From Tillus elongatus (taxonomy: Eukaryota > Arthropoda > Insecta > Coleoptera > Cleridae), in the NCBI GenBank assembly GCA_964006375.1, contig OZ023267.1, forward strand, positions 21,945,739 to 22,009,738: a stretch of DNA of 64,000 bases, read 5' to 3'. A program made the translations under genes and the position numbers. This document shows, in pieces, positions 20,131-31,645 of the stretch. The first letter of the stretch is position 1. The number at the start of each line of letters is the position of its first letter. The notes below the pieces were generated by a model. The model made no database searches, was not told where the DNA came from, and worked only from the letters and a program-made list of their open reading frames with translations.

Positions 20131-21815
20131 AATAAAAAAAGGCAAAACCAAAGCAATGTTTTGCTAGACAGAGATGGCAAAATAATCCCAGACACTGCAG
20201 GGAAGCTGGCAAGATGGAAGGAGTATATCCAGGAACTATTCGACGATGACAGACAACAAGAAATGGTAGAAGAGGGCACAGAAGAAGATTTGGGCCCAAC
20301 AATAACAAAGGAAGAGGTAATGCACGCGGTAAAAATGGCAAAGTATAATAAAGCTCCAGGACCCGACGAAATTCCAGCAGAAATAATTAAACTAATCACA
20401 GAAGATCAAATAGGCACTTTGGTGGAACTATTTAATACAATATACAACACAGGAATCATTCCCCGCGAATGGCTTAGATCGACCTTCATTACATTACCAA
20501 AAAAGGTGAATGCAAAAGAATGTAGTGACCACCGAACCATCAGTCTAATGAGTCACGCTCTCAAAATATTCCTAAAGATAATACACCAGAGAATTTTTAG
20601 GAAATTAGAACAAGATACACAATTTGGCTTCAGAAATGCAATGGGAACAAGAGAATCCTTGTTTGCCTTCAATGTGTTAACTCAAAGATGCATGGACATC
20701 AATCAGCCGATGTATGTCTGTTTCCTTGACTACAACAAAGCATTTGATAGAGTCCGCCACAACCACCTCATTCAGTTACTTAAAAGTAAAAATATAGACA
20801 TGAAAGATATTAGAATAATAAATAATTTATACTACAGCCAGACGGCTAATATTAAGGTGGGCAATGAACTCTCAGAAGAAGTAAAAATACAACGTGGTGT
20901 AAGACAAGAATGTGTACTATCGCCGCTATTATTTAATCTTTACTCGGAAGAAATCATTCAGAGAGCTCTGGAAGCACAACAATAGGAGTAAAGGACAATG
21001 GAATACCCATTAACAATATCCGGTATGCAGACGACACCATACTCATTGCCGAAACAATAGAAATTTTACAGAGCTTAGTAGATCAAGTAGTGACGAGTAG
21101 CGAGGAGAGCCGACTTACCTTAAATATCAAAAAGACCAAATTTATGACCATTACAAAATCAGTTCAGCAACAGGAAAACCTATGGATCAACGGAGAACTA
21201 ATAGAGAAAGTCAGTAAGTACAGGTACCTGGGAACAACCGTCAGTGAAAATAATGAGTACGCTGAAGAAATTAAATCAAGAATTGGACAAGCCAGAACCA
21301 TATTTAACAGAATGAGAAGCGTGTTATGCAGTAGAGATCTTAACTTACAACTTAGAGTCAGAATATTGAGATGCTACGTTTTCTCGGTGTTGCTATATGG
21401 GATGGAATCATGGACGCTAAAGAAAGATATAAGTGATCGACTGGAGGCATTTGAGATGTGGTCATATAGAAGGATATTACCGATAAGTTGGGTAGACATG
21501 GTAACAAATGAGCAGGTACTGGGAAGAATGAGAAAAGAAAAAGAAATATTGGACACAATTAAAATAAGGAAGCTGCAATATCTGGGCCACGTGATGAGAG
21601 GAGAGAAATATGTATTGTTGCAGAATATTATGCAGGGAAAGATACAGGGAAAGAGAAGCAGAGGAAGAAGACGCATTTCCTGGCTAAATAATCTGAGAAA
21701 ATGGTACAACTGTAGTTCCGTTGAGTTGTTCAGAGCTGCAGCATCAAAAGTGAGAATAGCCATGATGATAGCCAACCTTCTAAGAGGAGACGGCACTTGA
21801 AGAAGAAGAATATAA
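20131..21815 (+). mobile_element. RTE-type LINE, 5'-truncated
   Basis: Carries most of the reverse transcriptase and the full C-terminus of ORF2. It has a very short 3' end with an AAGAAGAAGAA tail just after the stop codon. RTE elements typically have short 3' ends with simple repeats. Confidence 0.82.
20161..21800 (+). pseudogene. RTE-type reverse transcriptase with one frameshift
   Basis: The frame from about 20161 holds RT blocks APGPDEIPAEII, FLDYNKAFDRV (first catalytic D) and IQRGVRQECVLSPLLFN. It breaks at about 20975-20985. The second frame continues NIRYADDTILIAE, with the catalytic YADD at 21024-21035, then KYRYLGTTVSE and VLLYGMESWTL. The C-terminal block YRRILPISWVDMVTNEQVL is typical of RTE-type proteins. 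It ends at 21800. Apart from the truncated 5' end and the one-base shift, it is well preserved. The block usually reading GVRQGC reads GVRQEC here. Confidence 0.88.
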
Positions 21816-22443
21816 AATGAAGGTTCTAAAGTCTTGACCCTTTGTTGATTTTTTACGAAAATACGTTAAAATAAAATTTGGGTAAAAGATAAACATCAGC
21901 TGAAATATGCTCTCGAAGATGAAAACACCGCGGTTCTAAAACTTTTAAGACAAGTAAAATACTGACGTATAAAGCAGAGTGCAGAATCTAAATGTTAAAC
22001 GTAAACAAAACTAAAAAACTAAGCAAAGCAACCGGCAAAAAACGACAAATTTTTAAAATTAATTAATGTATATTATAATACATTCTAATTAAAATTTACG
22101 ACTTCTCATTTCGCATGCCTAAAATATGCATCTTAGCGATCACATTGTGTATTCAGAAAGTCATGAAGCCTAAACGATGCGCGCACTCAGTTTTGAATTA
22201 CGCTGCAAACTGTAAATTGCAGCAACCAATTAGAAACTCGTTGGGTGTAGCTATTCATGAGCACGTTTAGTTCTGACGTTGAGTATTCTAAGTTTGTCTA
22301 TTCATAGATGTTATTAATATTCAGTTCCAGATGCCAGTAGTTAAAACGGCTAATGGATTTTACCTTACTGCACTTATTTAACCAATATTCTCGTATATTT
22401 ACTCTAGTTCACATACCTATAACAAGTAGTTAATGTGAAAAAG
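21816..22443. other. Unassigned spacer
   Basis: No gene or repeat recognised. Confidence 0.4.
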
Positions 22444-22742
22444 TGTGGACGCAGCACGTGCGTTATGGAAGTGAATTTTCATAAAAAGTTTTTAATAGGA
22501 AATATGTCTCTCTAATGCAATCAGGTCTCAGTTTGGTTACCGGTAAAACCTATATAGTGGAAACACTGTACCATATTTTATCAAAATAACTAATTGTTTG
22601 AAAATGTACAAAAATTTTCCGAAAATAAACTTTAAACATTTCCTAGCCAACAAACCTTAGGTTAATAGCAAATTGGGTTATTGAAATTTGAATCATATAA
22701 TGAAAATTTGCTACCAAAACGCACTTACTGCATCTAGATTTT
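22444..22742 (-). repeat. Modular repeat segment M, complete
   Basis: About 300 bp with inverted ends of about 35 bp: GGACGCAGCACGTGCGTTAT on the left, complement of AACGCACTTACTGCATC on the right. It reads on the minus strand relative to the attached R and G segments. Confidence 0.85.
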
Positions 22743-22779
22743 TTTCCTAAAAACATGCATAATATTTTAATGAAAAATG

Positions 22780-22985
22780 CAATAAGACCTATAAGGGATG
22801 TTCGAAAAAGAAAATTGTAGGTACAACTACTTATGGAAAATTCTGTGATTGTTAAAATAATTTTATAAGATGCAGCTCAAGACACCCTATAATTAACGTA
22901 TAAAATCTTTTCTCGTATCTTGTATAATGACAATTATATTGATCTTTACCGCAGAAATGCGTCACCCTGTATACCCCATGTAAAC
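22780..22985 (-). repeat. Modular repeat segment G
   Basis: On the minus strand it begins CAGGGTGACGCATTTCTGCG and runs about 200 bp, matching 50422-50600. CAGGGTG suggests a transposon terminus, but no matching opposite end was found. Confidence 0.7.
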
Positions 22986-22989
22986 AGAT

Positions 22990-23822
22990 AAACTGAACTG
23001 AATAAACTGAAACTAAGCCCGGAACTTCGCAGTAATTTGAAAAAAATCAGAAGTCGCGGTCTCCCCATTAACGAATTTAGACAGTTAAACCACAAACTTA
23101 ACTAAAACTACTGCCAAAGCATCAGATAAAGGGTCTATTTGAAATGAATTTTCTGGATGGATTTGACCAAAATAAAGGACATGGACGGTTGAAGCTGAAA
23201 CTTAACGGTTTGTAGAACACTCTTCTGATGACATGTTCTCGACGCGACCCTTATTGGTTTTAGCGTCTTTGCTTAAATGTTGGCAATTTTGACGTTTCGA
23301 ATTGCGCCTTTGACGTTTTGAGTGACAAATTATTTTTTTTTCTTTTGACCTGACCTCGGATATAAGACCCAGGGGGCTTAGTTCACTCTCATTTTCGAAA
23401 ATTTAAAAGTCGCGATTTCATTACATAACATGTATACGTTTCAGGTTCTTTGCCTAAATGTTGGCAATTTTGACGTTCCAAATCGCGACCTTGATGTTTT
23501 GAGGAAAACCAAAATTTTTTTTCTTTAAATCCCTATAAATTTTTGGTATTTTAATTTACAGACCTAAATTTACATGGTTCACATTTTATAATACAAACAT
23601 GCTCACCAAATCTCGTTGCCATTGCTTTGTTACTTTCGGAGATTATATATATTGTATATAACATTTTTTAGAAAGAAAACACAAATTTTCCGGCAAAATC
23701 TAGGCTGATTTTTCTGGCTAACGAACTTATCCAAGCGATTTGCAAAAGGAAGGTACTTACCTAACTTGATCAAAATCGGCGCATTATTTTTTGAGTTATC
23801 GGTGTGATACACACATACACAC

Positions 23823-23825
<3 letters not shown>
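22990..23825 (-). repeat. Modular repeat segment R followed by a second L
   Basis: Minus-strand R starts CACACCGATAACTC at about 23805 and runs through CAAAATTGCCAACATTTAGG to about 23100. An L-like piece (GGGGAGACCGCGACTTC) then leads into G. Confidence 0.75.

Positions 23826-23895
<70 letters not shown>
23826..23895. repeat. (TA)n microsatellite 10
   Basis: TA core of an L-(TA)n-R unit in minus orientation. Confidence 0.97.
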
Positions 23896-23900
<5 letters not shown>

Positions 23901-24010
23901 GAAAATCGAAACTGACCCCGGATATGTGTTGCAGGGAGCCTAATTCGCGTTCATTTAAAGAAATTTTTTCAAAATTCATTCAAGTCGCGATTGGTAAATT
24001 TTTTCAACGA
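23896..24010 (-). repeat. Modular repeat segment L
   Basis: GAAACTGACCCCGGATATG next to (TA)n, then AATTCGCGTTCATTTAAAG and ATTCAAGTCGCGATTGG: the L consensus on the minus strand. Confidence 0.82.
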
Positions 24011-24736
24011 ATTTCACTAAAAAACACTAAACATAGCAAGTGTATTATAGTTACGAATTTCTGTAAAAATATTTACAATAATGGAAAATAGTAAAATAAT
24101 CAGGTTGGGCGATATAGATTTGTTCACGAAAAATTTATTTGCGAAAGTAAAATAAACCATTATATCTATCTGCTATAGCTATAGGGAAACACATACTACG
24201 TCGATGCCCAATTTAGTGACCTACCTGACCAATCCATAAAATATAGGCTGTTCCATTTGAAGAACACAAGTTATGCCACTTAAAGTTAGGTATGTTACAA
24301 CCCAAAATAAATAATCTCTATACAATTATGATAAATTATTCTTTATCTATTTCAAAGAATTGAATGTCGTCTATTGATTTTAAAACGTAAGGCAGCAAAG
24401 CTCAAAACTCGACCCACAGCATACGTTTGAAATAACATAAAGCGGAGCGAAAAAAGGTCGTAATATTTTCGCAAATATCAAAGTTAGCTATAGAGAATGA
24501 TACACAAAATCACACTTAGTTTTTAATCTATATCTAAAAATGTAATAAAAATATAACATTCTATTTAAAGTAACACAGTTGATAGCTATTTTCAGTGTAA
24601 CTGGAAGTTCCACCAAGCTGAGTGTATTTTCTCGATATAGCCTAGAGAATTGCAAGAAAAATTTGTCCGCCGAAGTTTTTTCGGATAGCTCTTACGGTAA
24701 GGGATATATAGAAGAATTACACACTTTAGGGACACT

Positions 24737-24739
<3 letters not shown>
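24011..24739. other. Spacer with degenerate MLE1-like arm
   Basis: No gene. The stretch 24240-24620 resembles parts of the MLE1 arms (GTTCCATTTGAAGAACACAAG; later TATTTAAAGTAACACAGTTG followed by an accession of the GGAAGT block). It is probably an old relative without a transposase. Confidence 0.4.

Positions 24740-24807
<68 letters not shown>
24740..24807. repeat. (TA)n microsatellite 11
   Basis: Pure TA array. Confidence 0.97.
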
Positions 24808-24809
<2 letters not shown>

Positions 24810-25561
24810 TTTGGAATATTGCACTATACTGTAATCACTTTTAAATATACACATTATTTGTTTACTGTACGCTTGGGATTTCTTATTGGTTTGCGTGGAC
24901 TGCAGTTTCATCATCAGCACGCTACTAACTGTTATCGCTTCTGTGTGGTCTACGTCTGAGATTGTAAGTGGCGCCTGCGTCGTGAGCTTCTATTGGTCGG
25001 TTTACTGTGCTCTGATTGGTTGTGCCTTCGGACTGTGTCGTGTGTATCGGTCTCCTGTCTTGATCACTGTGGTTTGAATAGCCAAATTTACACCTTACTT
25101 TGAAATGCTTTACATGTGTGGTTTATATGAGTGTCTTTATATTTTGAGCGTATATGAATTTGTTTTAGGCCTTTTATCTGTTCCACATATACAAAACATC
25201 ATCGATATTTATTTACACGTAGTATGTGAATTTCTCTCTCATTATATTTGTTTTAAACTTTTACCTCTAGATTTCAGATTGATTTCAAGATTTCATTTGC
25301 AATGCTCTCTAGTGTTCTACACAAACCGATTTTATTGGAATCAGTATTCTGCACGATACCACCTTCGATATCCACTTAAATTTCTATCAGATTTTTCACA
25401 GTATTGGCATTTTGTGGCGGTGTTTTGACAATTACCATTTATAAACCTTTAATATTTTAATTAGTGATAAGTGATATTCTAGTTTACTCGTAAGTACCTA
25501 GTTTTAAGTTTTAAGATTTGCGTGTGGTAGCTAATAATTTAAGTTTGATATTGCTAAATAT

Positions 25562-25564
<3 letters not shown>
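24808..25564. other. Unassigned spacer
   Basis: No domain recognised. The minus strand near 24915 has CTGATGATGAAACTGCAG, reminiscent of a PLE terminal repeat but without a stem II. Confidence 0.35.

Positions 25565-25622
<58 letters not shown>
25565..25622. repeat. (TA)n microsatellite 12
   Basis: TA array followed within 20 bp by an M terminus. Confidence 0.97.
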
Positions 25623-25626
<4 letters not shown>

Positions 25627-25636
25627 GCTTTTACAT

Positions 25637-25690
25637 CATTTCTATGAAAATTCGCTACGATAAACGTACTTGCTGCGTACAGGCTTTAAA
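25637..25690 (+). repeat. Modular repeat segment M, right terminus
   Basis: ATTTCTATGAAAATTCGCTA followed by a diverged ACGTACTTGCTGCGT. Confidence 0.65.
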
Positions 25691-26235
25691 AACCTCAACA
25701 CGTAATCGTTTAATTGGTTTACCAAATTTTTTAACCTAATATTTATAAAAAGTAAGTTTGTTGTACGGAAAAGTTATTACTACAATCTAGATATAAAGCT
25801 TTTTGCGGAGAAAGTGGGGTGAGCTTCTTAATTGTGTAGCAGGTATAAAGTAAGTTTTAAACCTGTGGACTGGATTCAGTAACGAGAAAACTTCTTGTTC
25901 AAATTACGGTATTGCCGAGGTCAAGTAAAAATGAAGGTACAACAAAGACTGAATTATATATTGTCTCTAACTTTGGAGATTAAATTGGAGCTGGTTGTAG
26001 AAGTGGTTTTAAGGGAAGCATTTCTTGTAAGATAATCCGATTTGCAGTTGTAAATTCAAGTCAAGCAGCTTATTGTTATCAATCATACTGGTTTTTATAA
26101 TCCTTGGAGGTGAAGCGGTAAAGATATTTTTAGGATTCGTGTCTGAACAGAGCTCCTATGCATTGCATAACGTTTTTCTCTAGATAGACGTGCACTCCGC
26201 ATGCGGTGTTGCTACATACATAATACACTACATTA
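25691..26235. other. Unassigned spacer
   Basis: Nothing recognised before the PLE fragment. Confidence 0.35.
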
Positions 26236-26805
26236 GATAAACCGGGAAAATTAATGAGGCCTATTATTTCGGCGATAGATTCTCCAACATACAATTGGGC
26301 AAAGTGGTTGTCAAACGAGTTTAAAATCCTACCTATTAAACGGAAAAGTTGTTCGGTGCTAAATTCTCTTGATTCTATTGATAAAATTAAAGATGTTAAA
26401 GGTGAGATTTTGATGCCATTTGACGTGGCGTCATTATTTCCTAGTGTACCCACAAAACAAAAGTTGGAGTATTTGGAACAATTGCTAAAATTGAACAATA
26501 TAGGTGAAGACGTCTGCAAAGAATATTTAACTCTAACTAGCCTTTGTATGAAACAAAATATTTTCCAATTTAACAATGAGTTTTTTGAACAAACTGAAGG
26601 CACAGCAATGTGCAACCCATTATCTCCTTTTATTGCAAATCTGTTTAAGAGTAGATTTGAGGCGAATTTAAAAAATAAAAATTGGTATTTCCCTAGAGTT
26701 TGGTTTCGTTATGTCGACGATATTTTTACAGTGTTTGACACAAATATATGTAAGGTTGAAGAATTTACTGAAAAACTAAATAGTAAATTTGATTCAATGT
26801 ACATC
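26236..26805 (+). pseudogene. PLE reverse transcriptase, finger-palm fragment
   Basis: The frame opens with DKPGKLMRPIISAIDSPTYN, the conserved start of the Penelope reverse transcriptase core. It then shows ILMPFDVASLFPSVP (first catalytic D), TEGTAMCNPLSPFIANLF (normally GxxMGxPLSP; here GTAMCNPLSP) and WFRYVDDIFTVF with the catalytic YVDD at 26710-26721. The frame is uninterrupted for nearly 190 codons. It ends where an M segment begins (about 26805), so thumb and GIY-YIG regions are lost. The G-to-C change in the MGxP block suggests loss of function. Confidence 0.85.
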
Positions 26806-26943
26806 AATTTTCCGAAAATAAACTTAAAATGTTCCTGAAAAAACTGGTTCGTGGCCAACGAACGTTAGGTTAATAGCAAATTGAGCTATTGAAATTTGAA
26901 ACTTTAATGGAAATTCGCTACCATAACGCACTTGCTGCGACGA
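26806..26943 (+). repeat. Modular repeat segment M, right half
   Basis: Joined directly to the PLE fragment. Contains AACGAACGTTAGGTTAATAG and CTACCATAACGCACTTGCTG. Confidence 0.82.
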
Positions 26944-27340
26944 GTTAAAATTAAAATCGGTTGCAGAAAAGAACACGCACTTGTGAAGCCACTGGACAAG
27001 TCTACGACTGTATTAAGTATGGATCGGTGTCACTAAGTTAGGGCAACAAATTGATTTAAGTCTTAAAAGTTTTCATCTTGCCCTAATTGGGTTTGCCATA
27101 CAAAAACTTGCTCAAAAGTTCATCGGAATTACATAATCTGTTTAGACAACGGTAAAATGTAATAAGATTAAAAAAAGTAAAGTCACTAACTGAGATTAGA
27201 ACGCGTGTTATAGGAGTCCATTAATAAATCAACACTGCTGCCTTTACCTCTCGGCCATTCTCGACAAGACATATGTATCTACTAACAGGCATATACTCTA
27301 GTATATTATTTTTCCAACGTCTTGATTAGTTACACCATAC
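26944..27340. other. Unassigned spacer
   Basis: No gene or clear repeat. Confidence 0.35.
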
Positions 27341-28020
<680 letters not shown>

Positions 28021-28049
28021 TAAAAAATGAATTTCAAATAACATTCCAC

Positions 28050-28277
28050 GGCTGAGGCGAATAAGCTTTCGATTTCAGGGGGCACCGCATAAACAAAAAT
28101 CACAAGGTGTTGTGTCCGGTGACCGCGGTGGCCAATTTATAGGAGCATCATTCCCTCTTCCAACCCATCGATTTGGGAATTTTTGGTGCAAATGATGTCG
28201 AAATGGTGGAGTAAAATGGAGAGAAGCATCACTGTGCATGAGCCAAATGTCTATGCGTAGATCCATATGTTTTCTCT
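28050..28277 (-). pseudogene. DD41D-like mariner transposase fragment (MLE6)
   Basis: Minus-strand frame reads WLMHSDASLHF, then KFPNRWVGRGN and NWPPRSPDTTPCDFCLCGA. These are the second and third catalytic aspartate regions of a mariner-type transposase related to MLE1 (WVGR and RSPDxTPCDF). The spacing is about 42 residues, one more than in MLE1 and MLE2. The rest of the element has been replaced by the LINE tail that starts at about 28278. Confidence 0.75.
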
Positions 28278-28835
28278 TCCGGGCTCGCAAATACTTTTCA
28301 CCAGCTAATCTCTGTACCTTTTATACCTCACAAATAAGGCCAAACCTCGAATACTGCTTCCACATCTGGGGTGCCGCTGCCGCTTATACACCGGGCTATA
28401 TGTCTCAACGGTGACCCTACCCTCACCCAAAGGCTGCCATCCCTTGCCCACCGACATGCCGTTGGTGAACTCTCTCTCTTTTATAGATATATGGACGGGC
28501 ACTGCTCAGAGGAGCTTTCTTCTATAGTTCCTCAACCTGCTGCCCTCAACAGATCCACCAGGGGAACAGAGCGAATGCACCCTTTTACTGTCCAGGTCAC
28601 CAGACACAGAACATCTTGTTATGCCCGGTCTTTTGTCGCGATGACTTTCAAGTTGTGGAATTCCTTGCCAGCACATATTTTTCCTTCTCTTCCGAACCTC
28701 CAAACTTTCAAGTTCAGAATTAACAAGTTGCCTCTTTTCTGCTTGTCGACACCCAAGGTACGATAGTATTTAGACTGTAGGTCCTCGTGGTGTGTTGTTG
28801 AAATATAAAAAAAATCTATTTTTTCTGACTGTACC
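28278..28835 (+). mobile_element. CR1/L2/Jockey-type LINE 3' end
   Basis: A 5'-truncated copy of the family also present at 61926-64000. The frame from ARKYFSPANL through SQIRPNLEYCFHIWGAAAA (after a frame change) continues to LSLFYRYMDGHCSEELS. It ends with HRTSCYARSF, LWNSLPAHIFPSLPNLQTFK and INKLPL, the standard C-terminus. The stop is at about 28766, followed by 50 bp of 3' sequence and an A-rich tail at 28800-28815. It lies within the mariner fragment MLE6. Confidence 0.85.
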
Positions 28836-29606
28836 GTTACACTAATAGAAATATCATAAGGGATAAGATTTCGTTTAAATTATGAGTTTCCAACAAAGTT
28901 ATACCATAATGTCGCAACAAAAATATCTGAATATTTCAAGAGAAATGCCTAAACACAAGCTTCAGTAAATTATGATAATTAAAAGTGTTGTTACAATATC
29001 TTAGCTACTTCTCCATTCCTTCTTATTCTATCTCTCAAGATTGAAGTAAAATTTTTGCAGCACCGTTAAGAAATAATTAATTTAGGTAGTCACTCCCATT
29101 TTACATTAACACATCTTATAGCAATAATAAATCTCAGACAGATCCAGACTTTCGGATTATAAATGGAATCTTTCCGAGAGAACGTGGAAGAAAAAGAAAA
29201 TTATATTAGCTTGGAACAACTGTATTGCCACATTCTTTGTTTGCCCTGCGACTAAATCATTGAAGTATGATGTGAATGCACTCTTACGTTCACATATATT
29301 TGCCTACCTTTGTTCCTCAGTCTTCGTAACTATTTTAAATCTTACTGCAAAGTAACTCTGTTATGTAGGTTTTGTAGATTTTAGAGACTTTTCATAAACA
29401 AATTTTGGTTTTGAGAAGATTGCGACTGCCAAATTTTGCAACAATTTTTTCAAGTGTTGCACCAAACTTATTTTTTTAAAGGGAACACCCTATATATTAT
29501 GGTATTTTTGGAAAGCCAGGTCGAGGCTGATCAAACTGATATCATATTGGTTTGGGTTATTTTCAACCGTTCTCCAAGTACAGGGAGTTAAATGTAAATA
29601 AATTTC
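28836..29606. other. Unassigned spacer
   Basis: No gene. A short GGGAACACCCTATATATTAT at about 29481 resembles the inner MLE1-type boundary motif. Confidence 0.4.
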
Positions 29607-29650
29607 GGGGCGCAGCAAGTGCGTTATAGTTGCGAATTTCCATAAGAATT
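29607..29650 (+). repeat. Modular repeat segment M, left terminus
   Basis: GGGGCGCAGCAAGTGCGTTA with AGTTGCGAATTTCC; only the first 40 bp are present. Confidence 0.7.
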
Positions 29651-29679
29651 CTACACTATTATTATACGGAATATTAGAA

Positions 29680-29790
29680 GTCAATACTTTAAACTTACAC
29701 AGCCCTTGAAGGTCGATCTCAGAGGTCCTAGTACACGCACATTCGAAGAATTCTTTCGAAAGTGTTACCATCGATATCTCTCTATTATCA
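29680..29790 (-). repeat. Modular repeat segment L, diverged, without (TA)n
   Basis: Minus-strand match to L around GAGATATCGATGG, GTGCGTGTACTAGGACCTCT and AGTTTAAAG. The array side is missing. Confidence 0.5.
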
Positions 29791-29874
29791 AAAAAATTTT
29801 GTGTTATAACTTCTCTTGATAAAAATGCCCGAAACTCAATTTTCTATGAAGCTAAAGAACTAAATTGTGCGTGT

Positions 29875-30668
29875 AAGCCTCTTTAAAAGTTTAAAAGACC
29901 TGTGCACAAACAAATCGATAAAGATATATGCAGATAGCCAAGCTGCAATAAAAGCTCTTGGTTCCTACCGGTGTAATTCAAATACGGTATGGAGTTGTTA
30001 ATCTGCCCTGAACGAATTGGGCAGCTGTAATGAGGTGTCGCTGGTCTGGATACAGGGTTACTCGGACCATGATGGCAACGTTGCGGCCGACGCGCTTGCC
30101 AGGAGTGGTGCCCAGAGTGACTTTGTCGGATCAGAACCGGTGCTGGGAATAACATCTTGCACAGGAAAACGCACCTTAAAGACCTGGACAGAAAGAATGA
30201 CAATCCAATATTGGCAAAATCTGCTAGGATTAGCCCACTCTAAGGCCTTCATAAATGGCCTGTCTGAGTCAAGGGCTAAGAAACTTCTAGAGATGAACAG
30301 ACAACAACTGAGTACTCTAGTCGTCCTGTATACAGGACACTGCCGCTTGCGGCATCACATGCACCGTATTGGGGTCGGTCAGGAGACCGAGTGCCGGCTG
30401 TGTATGGAGAATGACGAGACAGCAGAGCACGTGCTGTGTTCCTGTCCGGCAGCGGGCAGAACTAGACACCTGCTCTTTGGCAAGGTAAAGCTTGCTCCAG
30501 AGGATCTGGATCAACTTTCGCCCACAAAGGTTATCGACCTCTGTAGGAGGCTGGATTTGTTGGGCGAAATATAGACATCAGGCGTGAGCCACAATAGACC
30601 TAATGGTCGCGGTGGAGGGACCGATATGGACCACTCACATTCAAACCTAACCTAAGCCTCTTTAAAAG
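29875..30668 (+). mobile_element. RNase H LINE copy with 15-bp target duplication
   Basis: The insertion 29890-30653 is bracketed by AAGCCTCTTTAAAAG at 29875-29889 and 30654-30668, an exact 15-bp target site duplication. The element is 5'-truncated, in plus orientation, and lacks a poly(A) tail. It ends CATTCAAACCTAACCT. Confidence 0.92.
29892..30574 (+). pseudogene. I/R1-type ORF2 C-terminus: RNase H end and zinc-knuckle
   Basis: The translated region starts in the middle of the RNase H domain (IYADSQAAIKALGSYR with the third acidic residue). After a stop it continues VWIQGYSDHDGNVAADALAR, where the histidine and last D are present (WxxGHxGxxGNExAD pattern, here GYSDHDGNVAAD). It continues with EPVLGITSCTGKRTLKTW and ends with the cysteine cluster CRLCMENDETAEHVLCSCP. 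A frame open from 30017 to 30574 holds most of this. EPVLG is shared with the LINE at 51720-53300, so both are from related families. Confidence 0.85.
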
Positions 30669-31014
30669 AAACTTGTATTACAAATTTCATTAAGGTTAGA
30701 CAAAAGATTTCCAGTAGGAAACTTAATTCATATTTAGAATAGTAAAGTATCTGCCAAATTATAAACGTAGCAGTTATTTTTCCTTATTAATCGCCAGTAT
30801 AATTTCGTTTTAGTCAACCTAATAAAACCAGTTTAATAAAACCAGTTTTTTTAATATCAACAATACCAAAATATCTGCTGAAAATTATAATTTCAGACTC
30901 AAAGATGACAAAGTCATTCAGGTGTTTTACACAAAAATGAGATCTTGTTCAAAGCGTCTGAAATCTGTACACTATTGTTACTCCAAATGCAAAATAAAAC
31001 AAAAATATACATTA
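30669..31014. other. Unassigned spacer
   Basis: No gene or repeat recognised. Confidence 0.35.
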
Positions 31015-31082
31015 ATCGAGCTGGATTCGATCATGCAACCTTCTGAGTGGAAAACCAGCACGGTTCCACTGAGCTATCTTGT
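31012..31082 (-). other. tRNA-like / SINE head candidate
   Basis: The minus strand contains an A-box-like TAGCTCAGTGG and, about 45 bp on, a B-box-like GATCGAATCC, the spacing of an internal RNA polymerase III promoter. The anticodon arm pairs poorly, so a functional tRNA is unlikely. A tRNA-derived SINE head or tRNA pseudogene fits better. Confidence 0.45.
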
Positions 31083-31544
31083 AATACGTCAACTCGTTTT
31101 GTCTACATAATACTTGACACAGGCTTCATGTCCGGGGTAGTAAATGTAAAGTATTAAGTAACAATTAATTACAGAATTGGTAGAATTGCCATTGAAACAT
31201 ATTCAAGGATTGTTTCGGTCTTATATGACGTCTTATGTTTAAGTTTAGAGATAAAGAGACTGTTTTAGAATCATTTTTATAGACTTGATTTGATTTTGTT
31301 TACATTTTTACTATATTATGCACCAGGATAATATATCTATGCTGCGTTGAAACTGTATTTGGGGCCGTTCATAAAGCTACTAACATAGTGTATTTTAACA
31401 ATTAATTAAATCCCCCAGTTAAATAACAATCACTTGGAAATTTTTTAATTTCACGTCGTTTGTCATTTTCTATAATTGCGGCCGAGATTTCATAATTGTT
31501 GTTTTGGGTAGTATATTTTTTGCCTGGTACTTGGTTACCGTTGA
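31083..31544. other. Unassigned spacer
   Basis: No feature recognised. Confidence 0.35.
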
Positions 31545-31554
31545 TGTATGGTTT

Positions 31555-31645
31555 ATACCTCTTGTAGGAATCAATCTACGCGTGACAGTTAACTACCCTG
31601 TCTGTCAGGCATTGGACTTTAACCACTGAGTCGTTTCAACGCATG
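31555..31645 (-). other. tRNA-like candidate (degenerate)
   Basis: Minus strand shows GACTCAGTGGTTAAAG and later TAGATTGATTCC, weak A-box and B-box matches at tRNA-like spacing. Confidence 0.35.

Noticed and set aside
20102..20399. Minus-strand hydrophobic frames opposite the RTE gene
   Set aside because: Shadows of the plus-strand reverse transcriptase, which has clear motifs.
21374..21796. 140-codon minus-strand frame
   Set aside because: Antisense shadow of the RTE C-terminus.
24900..24925. CTGATGATGAAAC on the minus strand as a hammerhead
   Set aside because: There is no stem II between the CTGATGA box and GAAA, so it cannot form the catalytic fold.
24886..25428. Plus-strand frames of 60-107 codons rich in Cys, Val and Tyr
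   Set aside because: No domain, no homologous copy, composition follows local base bias.
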